DNA of 64,000 nucleotides from CAVUAT01 sp963739545 (GCA_963739545.1 CAVUAT010000014.1:1364001-1428000); one strand, 5' to 3'. Positions 16,296-24,733 are shown, numbered from the stretch's first letter. Notes: generated by a model from the letters alone, not told the origin. Translations and numbers: made by a program.

Positions 16296-17840
16296 ATGAG
16301 AAAGAAGCTGCTGTGGGCCCTGCCTGTCGGCATGGTGGCATCGCTTGCCGCGCCGCAGATGGCCCTGGCGGACATCATCGACAGCGAGTCCGGCGTGCTT
16401 CTCGACGGTCCGGCGATCAACACCCTGTGGGTGATGATCGCGGGGTTCCTCGTCATGTTCATGCAGGCGGGTTTCCTGCTGCTGGAGACCGGGTTCTCCA
16501 GGGGGAAGAACGCTGGAACTCTGGTGCCGAAGATCCTGATCAACTTCTCGATCGCGGCGCTCGCCTTCTGGGCGGTGGGGTTCGCATTCGCGTTCGGTGG
16601 CGACACCGCGGGCGGCAACCCATTGATCGGCGACACCGGGTTCTTCCTGCAGGACTTCGGTGACCCGCTCGAGGCGTTCCCGGTCATGGGGCTGTCGAGC
16701 GCGACTGTGGAGGCCAAGTGGTTCTTCCAGTTCACGTTCTGCGCCGTGTCGCTGGCGATCGTGTGGGGGACGACGCTCGAACGAATCAAGTTCGGCGTCT
16801 ACATCATCTACGCGATCGTGTTCGCCGCACTCATCTACCCGATCGGCGCCCACTGGGTGTTCGGCGGTGGCTGGCTGCAGTCGAACATCGGCATGCAGGA
16901 CTTTGCCGGCTCGACGGCGGTCCACCTCATCGGTGCGACCGGCGGCCTGGCCGTGCTCCTGCTGTTGGGGGCCCGCAAGGGCAAGTACGGCGGCGACGGC
17001 AAGCCGCGACCGATTCCTGGGCACAACATGCCCATGTTCGGCCTCGGGGTGCTGATCCTGTGGCTCGGCTGGTTCGGGTTCAACCCCGGGTCGACGCTGG
17101 GTGCGCTGGACGGCCGCTTCGCTGAAATCGCGTTGGTCACCCAGCTCGCTTGTGCAGCGGGAGTGATCACGGCGGCGATAACGAGCCGGATCACCCAGAA
17201 GACGCTCGACATCGGCATGGTCGGAAACGGCGCGATCGCGGCACTCGTTGCGATCACGGCACCCTCCGGCTACGTCGAGGCGTGGGCCGCACCGTTCATC
17301 GGTGCTGTGGCCGGCGTGCTCGTCGTGCTCGCGATCCCGGCCATCGACAAGTTGATCGATGACCCGGTCGGCGCCCTGTCGGCGCACGGCCTGGCCGGTA
17401 TCTGGGGAACGTTGTCGTGCGGCATATTCACGGCGCCGCGACTCGCTGAGTACAACGCGTTCGGCGTCACGAATGACGACGGCGCGTTCATCGGCGGATT
17501 CCTTTACGCGAGCGGTCTGCTCGGTAAGGGGCTGAACGACGTCGGGGGCAGCTTCAACCTCGAGGCGTTCGAGCAGCTCGGTGCCCAGGCACTCGGAGTG
17601 ACGGTTGCGTTCGCGTTCGTGTTCGCAGCGTCGTTCGCCACGTTCTACGTGATCAAGAAGGTCTACGGCCTTCGCGTCACAGACGACGAGGAAGAGGCTG
17701 GGCTCGACATCGCCGAGCACGGCATGTACGGCTACCCGGAGCAGTTCATCCCCCAGGGTGAGTTCCCCGGAGCCGCCACGTCCCCGACCGCTGCAGCGGA
17801 TGCCGGAGCTTCTGTCCGGCCTGCGCCCAGCGAGGCATAA
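16296..17840 (+). CDS. amtB: Ammonium transporter (Amt/MEP family)
   Basis: It imports ammonium across the cytoplasmic membrane. The 514-residue protein from ATG 16296 (MRKKLLWALPVGMVAS) has a cleavable signal peptide ending QMALAD, as many Amt proteins do, and 11 membrane helices. The twin pore histidines are recognisable in DFAGSTAVHLIG and DPVGALSAHGLAGIWGT. The family stretches MQAGFLLLETGFSRGKNAG and GWFGFNPGSTLG are intact. The tail is long and acidic (TDDEEEAGLDIAEHGMYGYP), which is the PII-docking region in this family. It is followed after 17 bp by the PII gene, the classical amtB-glnK arrangement. Confidence 0.95.
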   Translation: MRKKLLWALPVGMVASLAAPQMALADIIDSESGVLLDGPAINTLWVMIAGFLVMFMQAGFLLLETGFSRGKNAGTLVPKILINFSIAALAFWAVGFAFAFGGDTAGGNPLIGDTGFFLQDFGDPLEAFPVMGLSSATVEAKWFFQFTFCAVSLAIVWGTTLERIKFGVYIIYAIVFAALIYPIGAHWVFGGGWLQSNIGMQDFAGSTAVHLIGATGGLAVLLLLGARKGKYGGDGKPRPIPGHNMPMFGLGVLILWLGWFGFNPGSTLGALDGRFAEIALVTQLACAAGVITAAITSRITQKTLDIGMVGNGAIAALVAITAPSGYVEAWAAPFIGAVAGVLVVLAIPAIDKLIDDPVGALSAHGLAGIWGTLSCGIFTAPRLAEYNAFGVTNDDGAFIGGFLYASGLLGKGLNDVGGSFNLEAFEQLGAQALGVTVAFAFVFAASFATFYVIKKVYGLRVTDDEEEAGLDIAEHGMYGYPEQFIPQGEFPGAATSPTAAADAGASVRPAPSEA

Positions 17841-17857
17841 GGAAGGGATTGAGCCAC

Positions 17858-18226
17858 ATGAAGAAGATCGAGGCATACATCCGCCACGAGGCGTTCGAGC
17901 CGATCAGGGCCGAGCTGCTCGACAAGGGGTTTCCCTCCTTGACGATCAGCGAGGTCAAGGGCTCCGGCCGCCAGAAGGGCGTGGTGGAGACCTACCGAGG
18001 CTCGACCCTGACGGTCAATGTACGGCCGAAGTTGAAGATCGAGGTCGTCGTCGAGGAGAAGGACAAGGGGCTCGTCGTGGAGACGATCCTCAAGCACGCC
18101 CGTACGGGCGATGTCGGCGACGGGAAGATCTTCGTCCTGCCGGTGGAGGAAGCGATTCGCATCCGCACCGGCGAGGAGGGCGAGACCGTGCTCCAGGCCC
18201 ACGAGGGAGAAGCAGCCCCCGCGTAG
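17858..18226 (+). CDS. glnK: PII nitrogen-regulatory protein lacking the modifiable Tyr51
   Basis: The signal-transduction trimer senses ATP/ADP and 2-oxoglutarate and gates AmtB. From ATG 17858 the protein has 122 residues. The ligand-binding residues are conserved: Gln39-Lys40 in GRQKG, Lys58 in RPKLKIEV, and the RIRTGEEG motif near residue 101. The T-loop keeps Tyr46 (ETYRG) but position 51, the tyrosine that is uridylylated or adenylylated in other bacteria, is Leu (STLTV). Covalent control at that site is therefore impossible, and regulation would rest on effector binding alone. GGAAGGG precedes the ATG by 10 nt; the earlier TTG is too close to it. Confidence 0.92.
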   Translation: MKKIEAYIRHEAFEPIRAELLDKGFPSLTISEVKGSGRQKGVVETYRGSTLTVNVRPKLKIEVVVEEKDKGLVVETILKHARTGDVGDGKIFVLPVEEAIRIRTGEEGETVLQAHEGEAAPA

Positions 18227-18248
18227 GCCAGGTGCAACCGTGAAGCGT

Positions 18249-18290
18249 GGCCGGGGGCGGGCTAGTAGAGCCGCCCCCGGCCGTTGCTTT
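18249..18290 (+). terminator. Intrinsic terminator after the amtB-glnK operon
   Basis: A 12-bp perfect stem (GGCCGGGGGCGG / CCGCCCCCGGCC, arms 18249-18260 and 18271-18282) with a 10-nt loop, followed by GTTGCTTT. Confidence 0.75.
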
Positions 18291-18346
18291 CCAGCGTCGC
18301 TTAGCGGGACATCACGACAGCAGGAAGCAGTTCGAGAGGAGGCACG

Positions 18347-19504
18347 TTGCGAGAGCTGAGCACCAGGATGCTCGAAGCCGTGCTCGAAGGCGAGGGCCTG
18401 GCGGGCGTCGCGGAGCTGGCCGCCGCCGAGGCCGGGGTGCCGGTGGCGATCGTGCTTCCGGCGCGAGGCCTCTCGGCCCGGGCGCCTGGTGGGGGAGAGC
18501 TCAACGGCCTCGCCGAGTACGCGCTCGCGAGGGTCGCCGACGCCGAGGCCGACCCGCCGCTCCCGATCTTCGGCGAGGAGGCCGTCATCGCGAGCGGCGA
18601 GCGCGTCGGGGTGGTGCTGCTTCTGGCCGGCGCGGACGACGCTCCCGAGGTCGCGGTCGACACCGCGGAGGTGCTGCGCGCCGCGGCGCTTGCGGTCCTC
18701 GCCGAGGTCGCCGTCACCGACGCGCGCGAGGAGGCCGAGCGCAAGCTCCGCGGCAGCCTCATCTCAGAGCTTCGAAGCCACCCTCTCGAGGCCGCTGACG
18801 CCACCGCCAAGGCCGCGAAGCTCGGCTGCGACCTGAGCCGCGGCGCCCTGACACTCGTCGCCGAGATCCAGTCCACGAGCCCGAGCCACGCCTCGGCGCT
18901 GGTCGAGAGCGAGTTCGAGGGCTCGATCGCCGAGCTGGCGGACGGACGCCTCTACGCGATCCTGCCGGCGCGCGGCGGCGACGACGCCCCCGAGCGCACG
19001 CTCGAGCTCGCCGCGCGCATCGTCGCCCGCCTTCGCAACCACGGCCCCGCAGCCGTCTCGTCCTTCTATCCCGACCCCGCCGAGCTCCACCGCGCGATCC
19101 GCGAGGCCGAGCTCGTCCTCGACGTGATCACCCGCGAGCCCCGCATCGCCGAGGCGCTCGAGGACGGCATCGCCGCCAGCGGCGTTTATCGCCTGCTCTT
19201 CCGAGCCCTCATCTCCGACCCCCAGGAGGTCCGAAGCTTCTACGAGGACACCGTCGAGCCGATCGTCCGCTACGACACCCAGTACCGCTCCGAGCTGCTC
19301 GGCACCCTCGAGGAGTACCTCGCCAGCGACTGCAACATGAACGCCACGGCCCGCGCCATCTACGCCCACCGCCACACCGTCGCCTACCGCCTCGACCGCA
19401 TTCGCGAGCTAACCGGCCTCGACCCCGCCGTCACCGAAGACCGCGAACGCCTCGGCCTGGGCATCAAGGCGTACCGGATCCTGGCCCCGGCGCTACCGCG
19501 CTAG
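18347..19504 (+). CDS. PucR/CdaR-type transcriptional regulator
   Basis: A 385-residue cytoplasmic regulator starting at TTG 18347, which is preceded at good spacing by AGAGGAGG. The first ~140 residues are a sensor-like region (MLEAVLEGEGLAGVAELAA, GAF-like). The middle is the usual PucR spacer domain. The C-terminus is the PucR helix-turn-helix: LLGTLEEYLASDCNMNATAR, then AIYAHRHTVAYRLDRIRELTGLDP. Such proteins often control nitrogen-compound or purine catabolism. Its place just after the amtB-glnK terminator hints at a nitrogen role, but it may have its own promoter. Confidence 0.85.
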   Translation: MRELSTRMLEAVLEGEGLAGVAELAAAEAGVPVAIVLPARGLSARAPGGGELNGLAEYALARVADAEADPPLPIFGEEAVIASGERVGVVLLLAGADDAPEVAVDTAEVLRAAALAVLAEVAVTDAREEAERKLRGSLISELRSHPLEAADATAKAAKLGCDLSRGALTLVAEIQSTSPSHASALVESEFEGSIAELADGRLYAILPARGGDDAPERTLELAARIVARLRNHGPAAVSSFYPDPAELHRAIREAELVLDVITREPRIAEALEDGIAASGVYRLLFRALISDPQEVRSFYEDTVEPIVRYDTQYRSELLGTLEEYLASDCNMNATARAIYAHRHTVAYRLDRIRELTGLDPAVTEDRERLGLGIKAYRILAPALPR

Positions 19505-19604
19505 CCCGCTCGGTGCACTTCGGTACCGCATGTGGTTCCAAGCGCACCCGGCACAAAAAGCACCCGGCCGAATGACGCGAAAGGGTTCGTAGGGCCGTCC
19601 GCGA

Positions 19605-19610
19605 GATACT
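19605..19610 (+). promoter_or_regulatory. -10-like box before the 19620 SnoaL gene
   Basis: GATACT ends 9 nt before the ATG. The same AGATACT box precedes the paralogous gene starting at 42874, with 7 nt spacing. There is no Shine-Dalgarno. Confidence 0.4.
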
Positions 19611-19619
19611 GGGCGGGCG

Positions 19620-20027
19620 ATGTCGCAAGAGAACGTTGAGGTTTTCGAGCGCGCCCTTGCCGCCTACAACCGCCGGGACATCGACGCGTTCCTGGAGGCG
19701 TTTGACCGTGAGGTGGAGTGGCACTCCTTGGTCCAGGTGATGTTCGGCGGGGAACAGTCGGTTCATCGAGGACACCAGGGCATGCGCGACGGCGTGCGAG
19801 AAATGGACGAGGTACTCGCCGGGTTGCAGGTCGGGTACTCGGAGATTCGTGACCTTGGTGAGCGCATCGTCGTAGTCGGGAGCGTCAGCGGGCGTGGGAG
19901 GGCGAGCGGAGCGGAAACCGAAATGCCCATCAACTGGGTGGTCGAGTTCAAAGACAGCAAGGTGATTCGGATGCGGGACTACGTCGACCGCGCCGAAGCC
20001 CTCGAAGCCGCCGGGCTGTCGGAATAG
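19620..20027 (+). CDS. NTF2/SnoaL-like protein
   Basis: A 135-residue cone-shaped NTF2-like protein. It begins MSQENVEVFERALAAYNRRD, the hallmark start of a family that is greatly expanded in Solirubrobacterales, and ends with GKV-type strands (SKVIRMRDYVDRAEALEAAG). The fold binds small hydrophobic ligands or catalyses cyclisation and isomerisation; no substrate can be inferred. It lies alone between the PucR regulator and a convergent SRPBCC gene. Upstream (19505-19619) only a GCACCCGGC direct repeat and the GATACT box are visible. Confidence 0.82.
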   Translation: MSQENVEVFERALAAYNRRDIDAFLEAFDREVEWHSLVQVMFGGEQSVHRGHQGMRDGVREMDEVLAGLQVGYSEIRDLGERIVVVGSVSGRGRASGAETEMPINWVVEFKDSKVIRMRDYVDRAEALEAAGLSE

Positions 20028-20039
20028 CGACCGCGCGCG

Positions 20040-20069
20040 ACGGACCGCCGGGAAGCCCCGGCGGTCCGT
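20040..20069. terminator. Bidirectional hairpin between convergent genes
   Basis: A perfect 13-bp stem (ACGGACCGCCGGG / CCCGGCGGTCCGT) with a 4-nt AAGC loop, placed between the stops of the SnoaL gene (20027) and the SRPBCC gene (20087). Confidence 0.7.
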
Positions 20070-20086
20070 TCGGCGCAGCGAGCCGG

Positions 20087-20587
20087 TCAGGCGAGTGAGA
20101 TCGCGACCTGCTCGAGGGCGTCCATCGACTCCTGCATGCCGCCTTCCATCCCGGACTCGATGTGCGCATCGCGGTGCTCGGGCTTCACGTGCTCGACGAG
20201 CACCGTGAGGGTTGTGCGCCCGTTCGACTCGGTGAGTGTGAGCGTGTTGGTCGCCGCCGCCGCCTCCGCGTCCTCGGGCGCGACGTCGGGCATCTCGAAC
20301 ACCTCGGTCGAGACCATGCGCTCGTTCGGCTCGAGCTCGCGGTAGGTGCCGTGGAAGGCGACCTCGAAGCCGCCGTTCGCCACCATCACGTAGCGCCAGC
20401 TGCCGCCGACCTGCAGGTCGACGTCCACGGAAGTCACGTCGCCCCGCTTGCCGCCCCACCACTGCTTGATCAGCTCGGGGGTGGTCCACGCCTTCCAGAC
20501 CAGCTCCTTCGGTGCGTCGAACTCCCGCGTGATCAGGATCTGGTTGTCCTCGGGGAGCGTCACCACTGCCGAGCCGCTACTTGCCAT
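20087..20587 (-). CDS. SRPBCC/AHSA1-like protein of an ArsR operon
   Basis: A 166-residue START-like protein (TLPEDNQILITREFDAPKEL; TTPELIKQWWGGKRGDVTSV; GSWRYVMV) of the AHSA1 group, which makes a hydrophobic ligand pocket. The start chosen is ATG 20587 (MASSGSAVV), 9 nt after GAAGGAG; ATG 20596 touches the Shine-Dalgarno. It overlaps the 3' end of the arsR-type gene by 11 nt, so the two are translationally coupled. ArsR-AHSA1 pairs are a common two-gene unit; the regulator is thought to control its own operon, and the inducer is unknown. Confidence 0.85.
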   Translation of the reverse strand: MASSGSAVVTLPEDNQILITREFDAPKELVWKAWTTPELIKQWWGGKRGDVTSVDVDLQVGGSWRYVMVANGGFEVAFHGTYRELEPNERMVSTEVFEMPDVAPEDAEAAAATNTLTLTESNGRTTLTVLVEHVKPEHRDAHIESGMEGGMQESMDALEQVAISLA

Positions 20588-20933
20588 CGTCGTCATCTCC
20601 TTCTTCCTTTCCTTTGAGTTCTTCCAGCACGTCATCCATCGCCTCGAACCGCTCGTTCCACGTCTGCTCGTAGTTCTTGACCCAGTCGTGAATGGGCTTC
20701 AGCGACCGGCCGTTCAGCCGGTACACCCGCTGCCGCCCTTCCTGGCGTGCGTTCACCAGGCCGACCTCTCGCAGCACCTTGAGGTGCTTGGAGACCTGAG
20801 GCTGGCCGAGGCCGAGCAGCCCGACGATGTCGTTCACGGGACGCTCCCCGCCCGCGAGCAGATCCAGGATCTGCCGCCGGCGTGGCTCGGCCACCGCGTT
20901 GAACGCATCTGCTGTCGTCGCTGCTCTTGCCAT
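20577..20933 (-). CDS. ArsR/SmtB-family transcriptional repressor
   Basis: A 118-residue winged-helix regulator. It has DAFNAVAEPRRRQILDLLAG, the recognition helix GLGQPQVSKHLKVLREVGLV and the wing ARQEGRQRVYRLN. None of the usual metal-site cysteine pairs is present, placing it with the non-metal ArsR subgroup that pairs with AHSA1 proteins. The tail is strongly acidic/basic (LKGKEEGDDDDGK). The ATG lies 6 nt after a consensus -10 box, so the mRNA is predicted to be leaderless. An AT-rich imperfect dyad around the promoter is the probable autoregulatory operator. Confidence 0.9.
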   Translation of the reverse strand: MARAATTADAFNAVAEPRRRQILDLLAGGERPVNDIVGLLGLGQPQVSKHLKVLREVGLVNARQEGRQRVYRLNGRSLKPIHDWVKNYEQTWNERFEAMDDVLEELKGKEEGDDDDGK

Positions 20934-20939
20934 GGCGAC

Positions 20940-20967
20940 AATATATACCGATATAAGAATATGTCAA
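20940..20967 (-). promoter_or_regulatory. Consensus leaderless promoter and likely ArsR operator
   Basis: On the minus strand TTGACA (20967-20962), a 16-nt spacer and TATATT (20945-20940); 6 nt later comes the ATG of arsR. The spacer is an AT-rich island (TATTCTTATATCGGTA) with TATA-TCGG-TATA symmetry in an otherwise GC-rich region, fitting an operator overlapping the promoter. Confidence 0.8.
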
Positions 20968-21007
20968 GCGAAGGAGAGGCGGCCCGATCAGGGCCCCTCA
21001 CCAAAGG

Positions 21008-22240
21008 TCAATCCCCGGCCTGGATCTTCTTGCGGTCGGGGTCGATGCGGTAGATCGGGCCGTCGAAGGTGAGGACGTAGATGCGGCCGTTTCGGTCCTC
21101 GGCGAAGGAGGTGACTCCCGGGATCCTGAAGCGGAAGCTGCGCTCGCGGCCGACCTTGTCGGGGCGCGGGGTGAACGCGAACAGGCGCTGGGAGCAGAAG
21201 TCTCCGAAGATGTAGCGCCCGACGATCTCGGTGCCCTGGATGCGGGAGAGGCGCGGGTCGCGGACGATGTAGCCGCCGACGACCGAGCAGCGTCGGTTGT
21301 GCGGGTACGAATAGACCGGTTGCACGGTGCGCGACTTCTTGACGCCGCGCCGGACGCGCACCGGGCCCTCGAACGCCGACCAGCCGAAGTTGGCGCCCCT
21401 CGCCTTCGCGAGCGGAAGGATGTTGATCTCCTCGAAGCGCTCGTCGCCGACGTCGCCGATCGTGATCAGATCGCCGCGTGGGCTCCCGCGGTCGAATGAG
21501 AACCGCCAGGGGTTGCGCAGGCCGTAGGCGAAGATCTCGTCGCGGCCTGGGCGGCCGACTAGCGGGTTGTCCTCGGGGATCGTGTACATCGGCGGCGGCT
21601 TCGGCTTCCCTTTCCCGCCCTTGCCCTTGCTCTTCTTCGCGGGCGCGGGGCCCTTCGCCGGCCGCGACGCGGGTGCCTCGGGGTCGATGCGCAGGATCTT
21701 GCCGAGCAGCGAGCGCTTGTTCTGCGAGACGTCGTCCGGGTCACCGGAGGGCCCGCCGTCGCCGGAGCCGATGTAGAGGTTTTTGTCGGGGCCGAACAGC
21801 AGCAGGCCGCCGTGGTGCTTGGTCGTCGGCTGCGGGATTCGCAGCACCTGGCGGCCGCTCTTCTTCGCGGTGCGCAGCGGATCGCCCTCGCGGCGCGAGA
21901 ACTCCACCACGCGCAGGGCGTCACGGTTGTCGGTGTAGGCGACGTAGAAGACGCCGCTGTCGGCGTAGTCAGGCGGGAACGCGATCGACAGCAGGCCCTG
22001 CTCGCCGCCCTTTCCGTCGTCTGAGACCTCGCGGCGCAGGTTGAGGAACGGTTTGCGGGCGATCATCCCGTTGTCGATCACCCGCACGGTGCCCGGCCGC
22101 TCTACGACGAAGAGCGGCGAGTCGACGCCGGGGGGCTGCGAGAGATGCACCGGCTGATCGAAGCGCCCGACCTTCTGCAGCGTCAGGAACTTGGGGCCGA
22201 AGACGTCGTCGCGGTCGCCGCGTGCGCTGATCCCGATCAC
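21008..22240 (-). CDS. PQQ-dependent sugar dehydrogenase-like protein, copy 4 (last in array)
   Basis: About 410 residues of the soluble glucose/sorbosone dehydrogenase six-bladed propeller family, which oxidises aldoses outside the cytoplasm using PQQ. It has GGEQGLLSIAFPPDYADSG, HHGGLLLFGPDKNLYIGSGD, YGLRNPWRFSFDRG and GANFGWSAFEGPV. The usual NHNGG active-site motif reads KHHGG, keeping the presumed catalytic His. A Lys/Pro-rich insert lies near residue 205. GTG 22240 is the only canonical start, yet the same frame continues upstream with an export-signal-like stretch (KRFTIVTRRKIETVLAALLA), so the true start may be CTG 22261 or another rare codon. It follows copy 3 by 73 bp. Confidence 0.8.
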   Translation of the reverse strand: MIGISARGDRDDVFGPKFLTLQKVGRFDQPVHLSQPPGVDSPLFVVERPGTVRVIDNGMIARKPFLNLRREVSDDGKGGEQGLLSIAFPPDYADSGVFYVAYTDNRDALRVVEFSRREGDPLRTAKKSGRQVLRIPQPTTKHHGGLLLFGPDKNLYIGSGDGGPSGDPDDVSQNKRSLLGKILRIDPEAPASRPAKGPAPAKKSKGKGGKGKPKPPPMYTIPEDNPLVGRPGRDEIFAYGLRNPWRFSFDRGSPRGDLITIGDVGDERFEEINILPLAKARGANFGWSAFEGPVRVRRGVKKSRTVQPVYSYPHNRRCSVVGGYIVRDPRLSRIQGTEIVGRYIFGDFCSQRLFAFTPRPDKVGRERSFRFRIPGVTSFAEDRNGRIYVLTFDGPIYRIDPDRKKIQAGD

Positions 22241-22313
22241 GCCCGTCGCCGCCGCGAGCAGCGCAGCGAGGACGGTCTCGATCTTGCGGCGGGTGACGAT
22301 GGTGAAGCGCTTT

Positions 22314-23456
22314 CTAGCGCTTCTTGGCGCGCTTCTTCTTGGCGACGACGCGCAGGACCGCGCCGTTCAGCGAGGTGGCGTATAGGGACGAGCCGGGCCC
22401 CTCGCCGAAGGAGGAGAGGCTCTCGACACGCAGACCGAGCGCTTTGTCGCCTCCGGCGCGAGAGAGCCGCGGGACGAAGCTGCGCAGCTTGCCGGTGCAG
22501 AAGTCGCCGTATACGTAACGCCCGCGCAGGCCCGCCAGCCTGCGATCGCGGACGACGAAGCCGCCTATCAGCGCGCACGGCGGGCCGGCCAGGCTGAAGA
22601 CCTTGATCGGCTTGTCGTGGCGCGAGGGACCGGGAGGGTTGGCGCCGCCGAAGGGGCTGAACCCCTCGAAGTCGTTCCAGCCGAAGTTGGCTCCCGCGAG
22701 GTCGCTGACCGCCTCGTAGTCGACCTCCTCGAAGTTGTCCTGGCCGACGTCTCCGATGATGATCCGCGGCTCCTTCGCCGACGTGGTGTCGAACGAGAAG
22801 CGGAACGGGTTGCGCAGGCCGCTCGAGTAGATGGCCGTCGAGGGCATTCCGCCCGGATTCGGGTTGATGCGCAGCAGCTTGCCGAGCTGGCTCCCCAGGT
22901 CCTGGGCTGAGTCGTCGTCGTCGCCCGCGCCGCCGCCGTCGCCGGTACCGGCGTAGAGAAAGCCGTCGGGGCCGAACTGCAGCTGGCCGCCGTTGTGGTT
23001 GGACTGGCCTGGGTGGTTGACCGTGACCAGGCGGCGGGCGCTGGCGGGGTCGGCCCGCTTCGGCGTAGCCCGGCGGTACTCCTCGATCGCCAGGTCGCCA
23101 CCCTGCGTCACGTAGTAGACGTAGAAGAGGCCGCTCTGGGCGTAGTCGGAGGGGAAGGCGACCGACAGGAGTCCCTGCTCGCCGCCGAAAAGAACCTGCC
23201 CTCGGATGTCGAGGAAGGTCGAGCGCTTGCCCGGCCCGTCGAGGACGATCCGTCCCGGCTGCTCGACCACGAAGATCCCCTTGACCCCGGGCGCGGAGTC
23301 GACGTAGACCGGGTTGTCGTAGCGCCCGACGCGCTTCAGCTTGATGCCGCCCTTGGCGTCGGCGGCCTCCGCGACCCATGCCGACGCAGGGAGGCAGGCG
23401 AGAAGCGCGCAGAGCGTGACGATTAGGCGTGCGGGGTTGGGGAGACCCTTGTTCAT
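22314..23456 (-). CDS. PQQ-dependent sugar dehydrogenase-like protein, copy 3
   Basis: A 380-residue exported propeller with a Sec signal peptide (MNKGLPNPARLIVTLCALLA.. ending EAAD). Family motifs: FGGEQGLLSVAFPSDYAQSG, the active-site NHNGGQLQFGPDGFLYAGTG, GLRNPFRFSFDT and GANFGWNDFEGF. It ends with a basic tail (KKKRAKKR). The start ATG overlaps the stop of copy 2 by 4 nt, so they are co-translated. The aldose and electron acceptor are unknown; no PQQ biosynthesis genes lie in the window, so cofactor supply is unproven. Confidence 0.88.
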   Translation of the reverse strand: MNKGLPNPARLIVTLCALLACLPASAWVAEAADAKGGIKLKRVGRYDNPVYVDSAPGVKGIFVVEQPGRIVLDGPGKRSTFLDIRGQVLFGGEQGLLSVAFPSDYAQSGLFYVYYVTQGGDLAIEEYRRATPKRADPASARRLVTVNHPGQSNHNGGQLQFGPDGFLYAGTGDGGGAGDDDDSAQDLGSQLGKLLRINPNPGGMPSTAIYSSGLRNPFRFSFDTTSAKEPRIIIGDVGQDNFEEVDYEAVSDLAGANFGWNDFEGFSPFGGANPPGPSRHDKPIKVFSLAGPPCALIGGFVVRDRRLAGLRGRYVYGDFCTGKLRSFVPRLSRAGGDKALGLRVESLSSFGEGPGSSLYATSLNGAVLRVVAKKKRAKKR

Positions 23457-24733
23457 GACGGATCCATTCTCAAGACCGGGCCGGCGCCCGAGAGCACGAA
23501 GAGCTGGTTGCCGAACCCCTCGGCGAAGGCGAAGGGCGTGCCGTTGCCAGGAAGCTGGACGCCCGAGTACCGCTCGTCGAGCGCGCCGCCGGCGAACGGG
23601 ACCATTGTCCGGATCTGGTCGTTCGCGACGTCGGTGTAGAGCAGCCGCCCGTACTGGTGGGTCAGCCGCTCGTCGCGAACGACGTAGCCGGCGATTACGG
23701 AGACGCCCTCGAACCCGTTGTTCAGGTTCGGGCAGGTGCCGCCGGCATTGGCGTTGTCGTACTGGTGGATCGGGAAGGTCGGGTTCGGCGCGGTGCGACC
23801 GGCGTTGAAGACGTGAGTTCCCTCAAAGCGCGACCAGCCGAAGTTCGCCCCGCGCGCGGCCCCGTTCGGCAGGTAGTCGACCTCCTCGATGCAGCCCTGC
23901 CCGACGTCGCCGAGCGCGAGCGCGCCTGAGACCGCGTCGAATGAGAAGCGGAATGGGTTGCGCAGGCCGATGGAGTAGATCTCGTCGAGGCCGGCTGTGC
24001 CGACGTAGGGGTTGTCCGTCGGAACCCCGTAAGGCTTGAACCCCGCTTTGCGAACGCAGATTCGCTTGGAGGGCTTGCCCGGGCGCTTTGCCCCGACGCG
24101 CACCACCTTGTTGCATTGCTTCCGCGGGTCGATCCGCAGCATCTTCCCGAGCAGGGACTCCGGGTTCTGGGCGTTGTTGGGCGGGTCGCCGCCCGAGCCG
24201 CCGTCGCCGGTCGCTATGTAGAGGAAGCCGTCGGGGCCGAAGCGGATCTGGCCGCCGTTGTGGTTCGAGTTGGTGGGGTGGGAGAGGTAGAGGACCTGGC
24301 GGCCGCTCGATCGCAGGGCCACGAACTTGCGCTTCTTCTTGCGCTTGAACTCCATCACCACGTTGTCACCCGTCGCGTTCGTGAAGTAGACGTAGAAGAG
24401 GCGGTTCTTGCGGTACTTCGGGTGGAAGGCGATCGAGAGCAGGCCCTCCTCGCCGCAGCACTTGACGATGTCGCGGATGTCGAGGAAGGGGCTCGGCAGG
24501 ACGGTCGTCCCGCTGAGCACCTTGATAACGCCCTCCTGCTCGGCGACGTAGAGGTTGTTTTTGGTGCCCGGGGCGTCGTCGGCGTGAATCGGGCCCTCGA
24601 AGGTTCCGACCTGGGTCAGCGAGAAGCCGCCGATGCCGTCGCCGATCGGAGGGGCCGCCTGGGCGGTGGGCGCGGCGAGCGCTGCGACCCCGAGGACAGC
24701 CGCGAGAGCGAGCAGTGGAGAACGCACGGTCAT
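23453..24733 (-). CDS. PQQ-dependent sugar dehydrogenase-like protein, copy 2
   Basis: A 426-residue exported paralogue (signal peptide MTVRSPLLALAAVLGVAALA.. APTAQA). It has CCGEEGLLSIAFHPKYRKNR, the active-site stretch NHNGGQIRFGPDGFLYIATG, IGLRNPFRFSFDAVSG and GANFGWSRFEGTH. Compared with its neighbours it carries a Cys-containing insert near residues 200-230 (DPRKQCNKVV, RICVRKAGF) and another Cys pair later, so disulfide bonds are likely. It overlaps copies 1 and 3 by 4 nt at each end, a tightly packed operon. Confidence 0.88.
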   Translation of the reverse strand: MTVRSPLLALAAVLGVAALAAPTAQAAPPIGDGIGGFSLTQVGTFEGPIHADDAPGTKNNLYVAEQEGVIKVLSGTTVLPSPFLDIRDIVKCCGEEGLLSIAFHPKYRKNRLFYVYFTNATGDNVVMEFKRKKKRKFVALRSSGRQVLYLSHPTNSNHNGGQIRFGPDGFLYIATGDGGSGGDPPNNAQNPESLLGKMLRIDPRKQCNKVVRVGAKRPGKPSKRICVRKAGFKPYGVPTDNPYVGTAGLDEIYSIGLRNPFRFSFDAVSGALALGDVGQGCIEEVDYLPNGAARGANFGWSRFEGTHVFNAGRTAPNPTFPIHQYDNANAGGTCPNLNNGFEGVSVIAGYVVRDERLTHQYGRLLYTDVANDQIRTMVPFAGGALDERYSGVQLPGNGTPFAFAEGFGNQLFVLSGAGPVLRMDPS

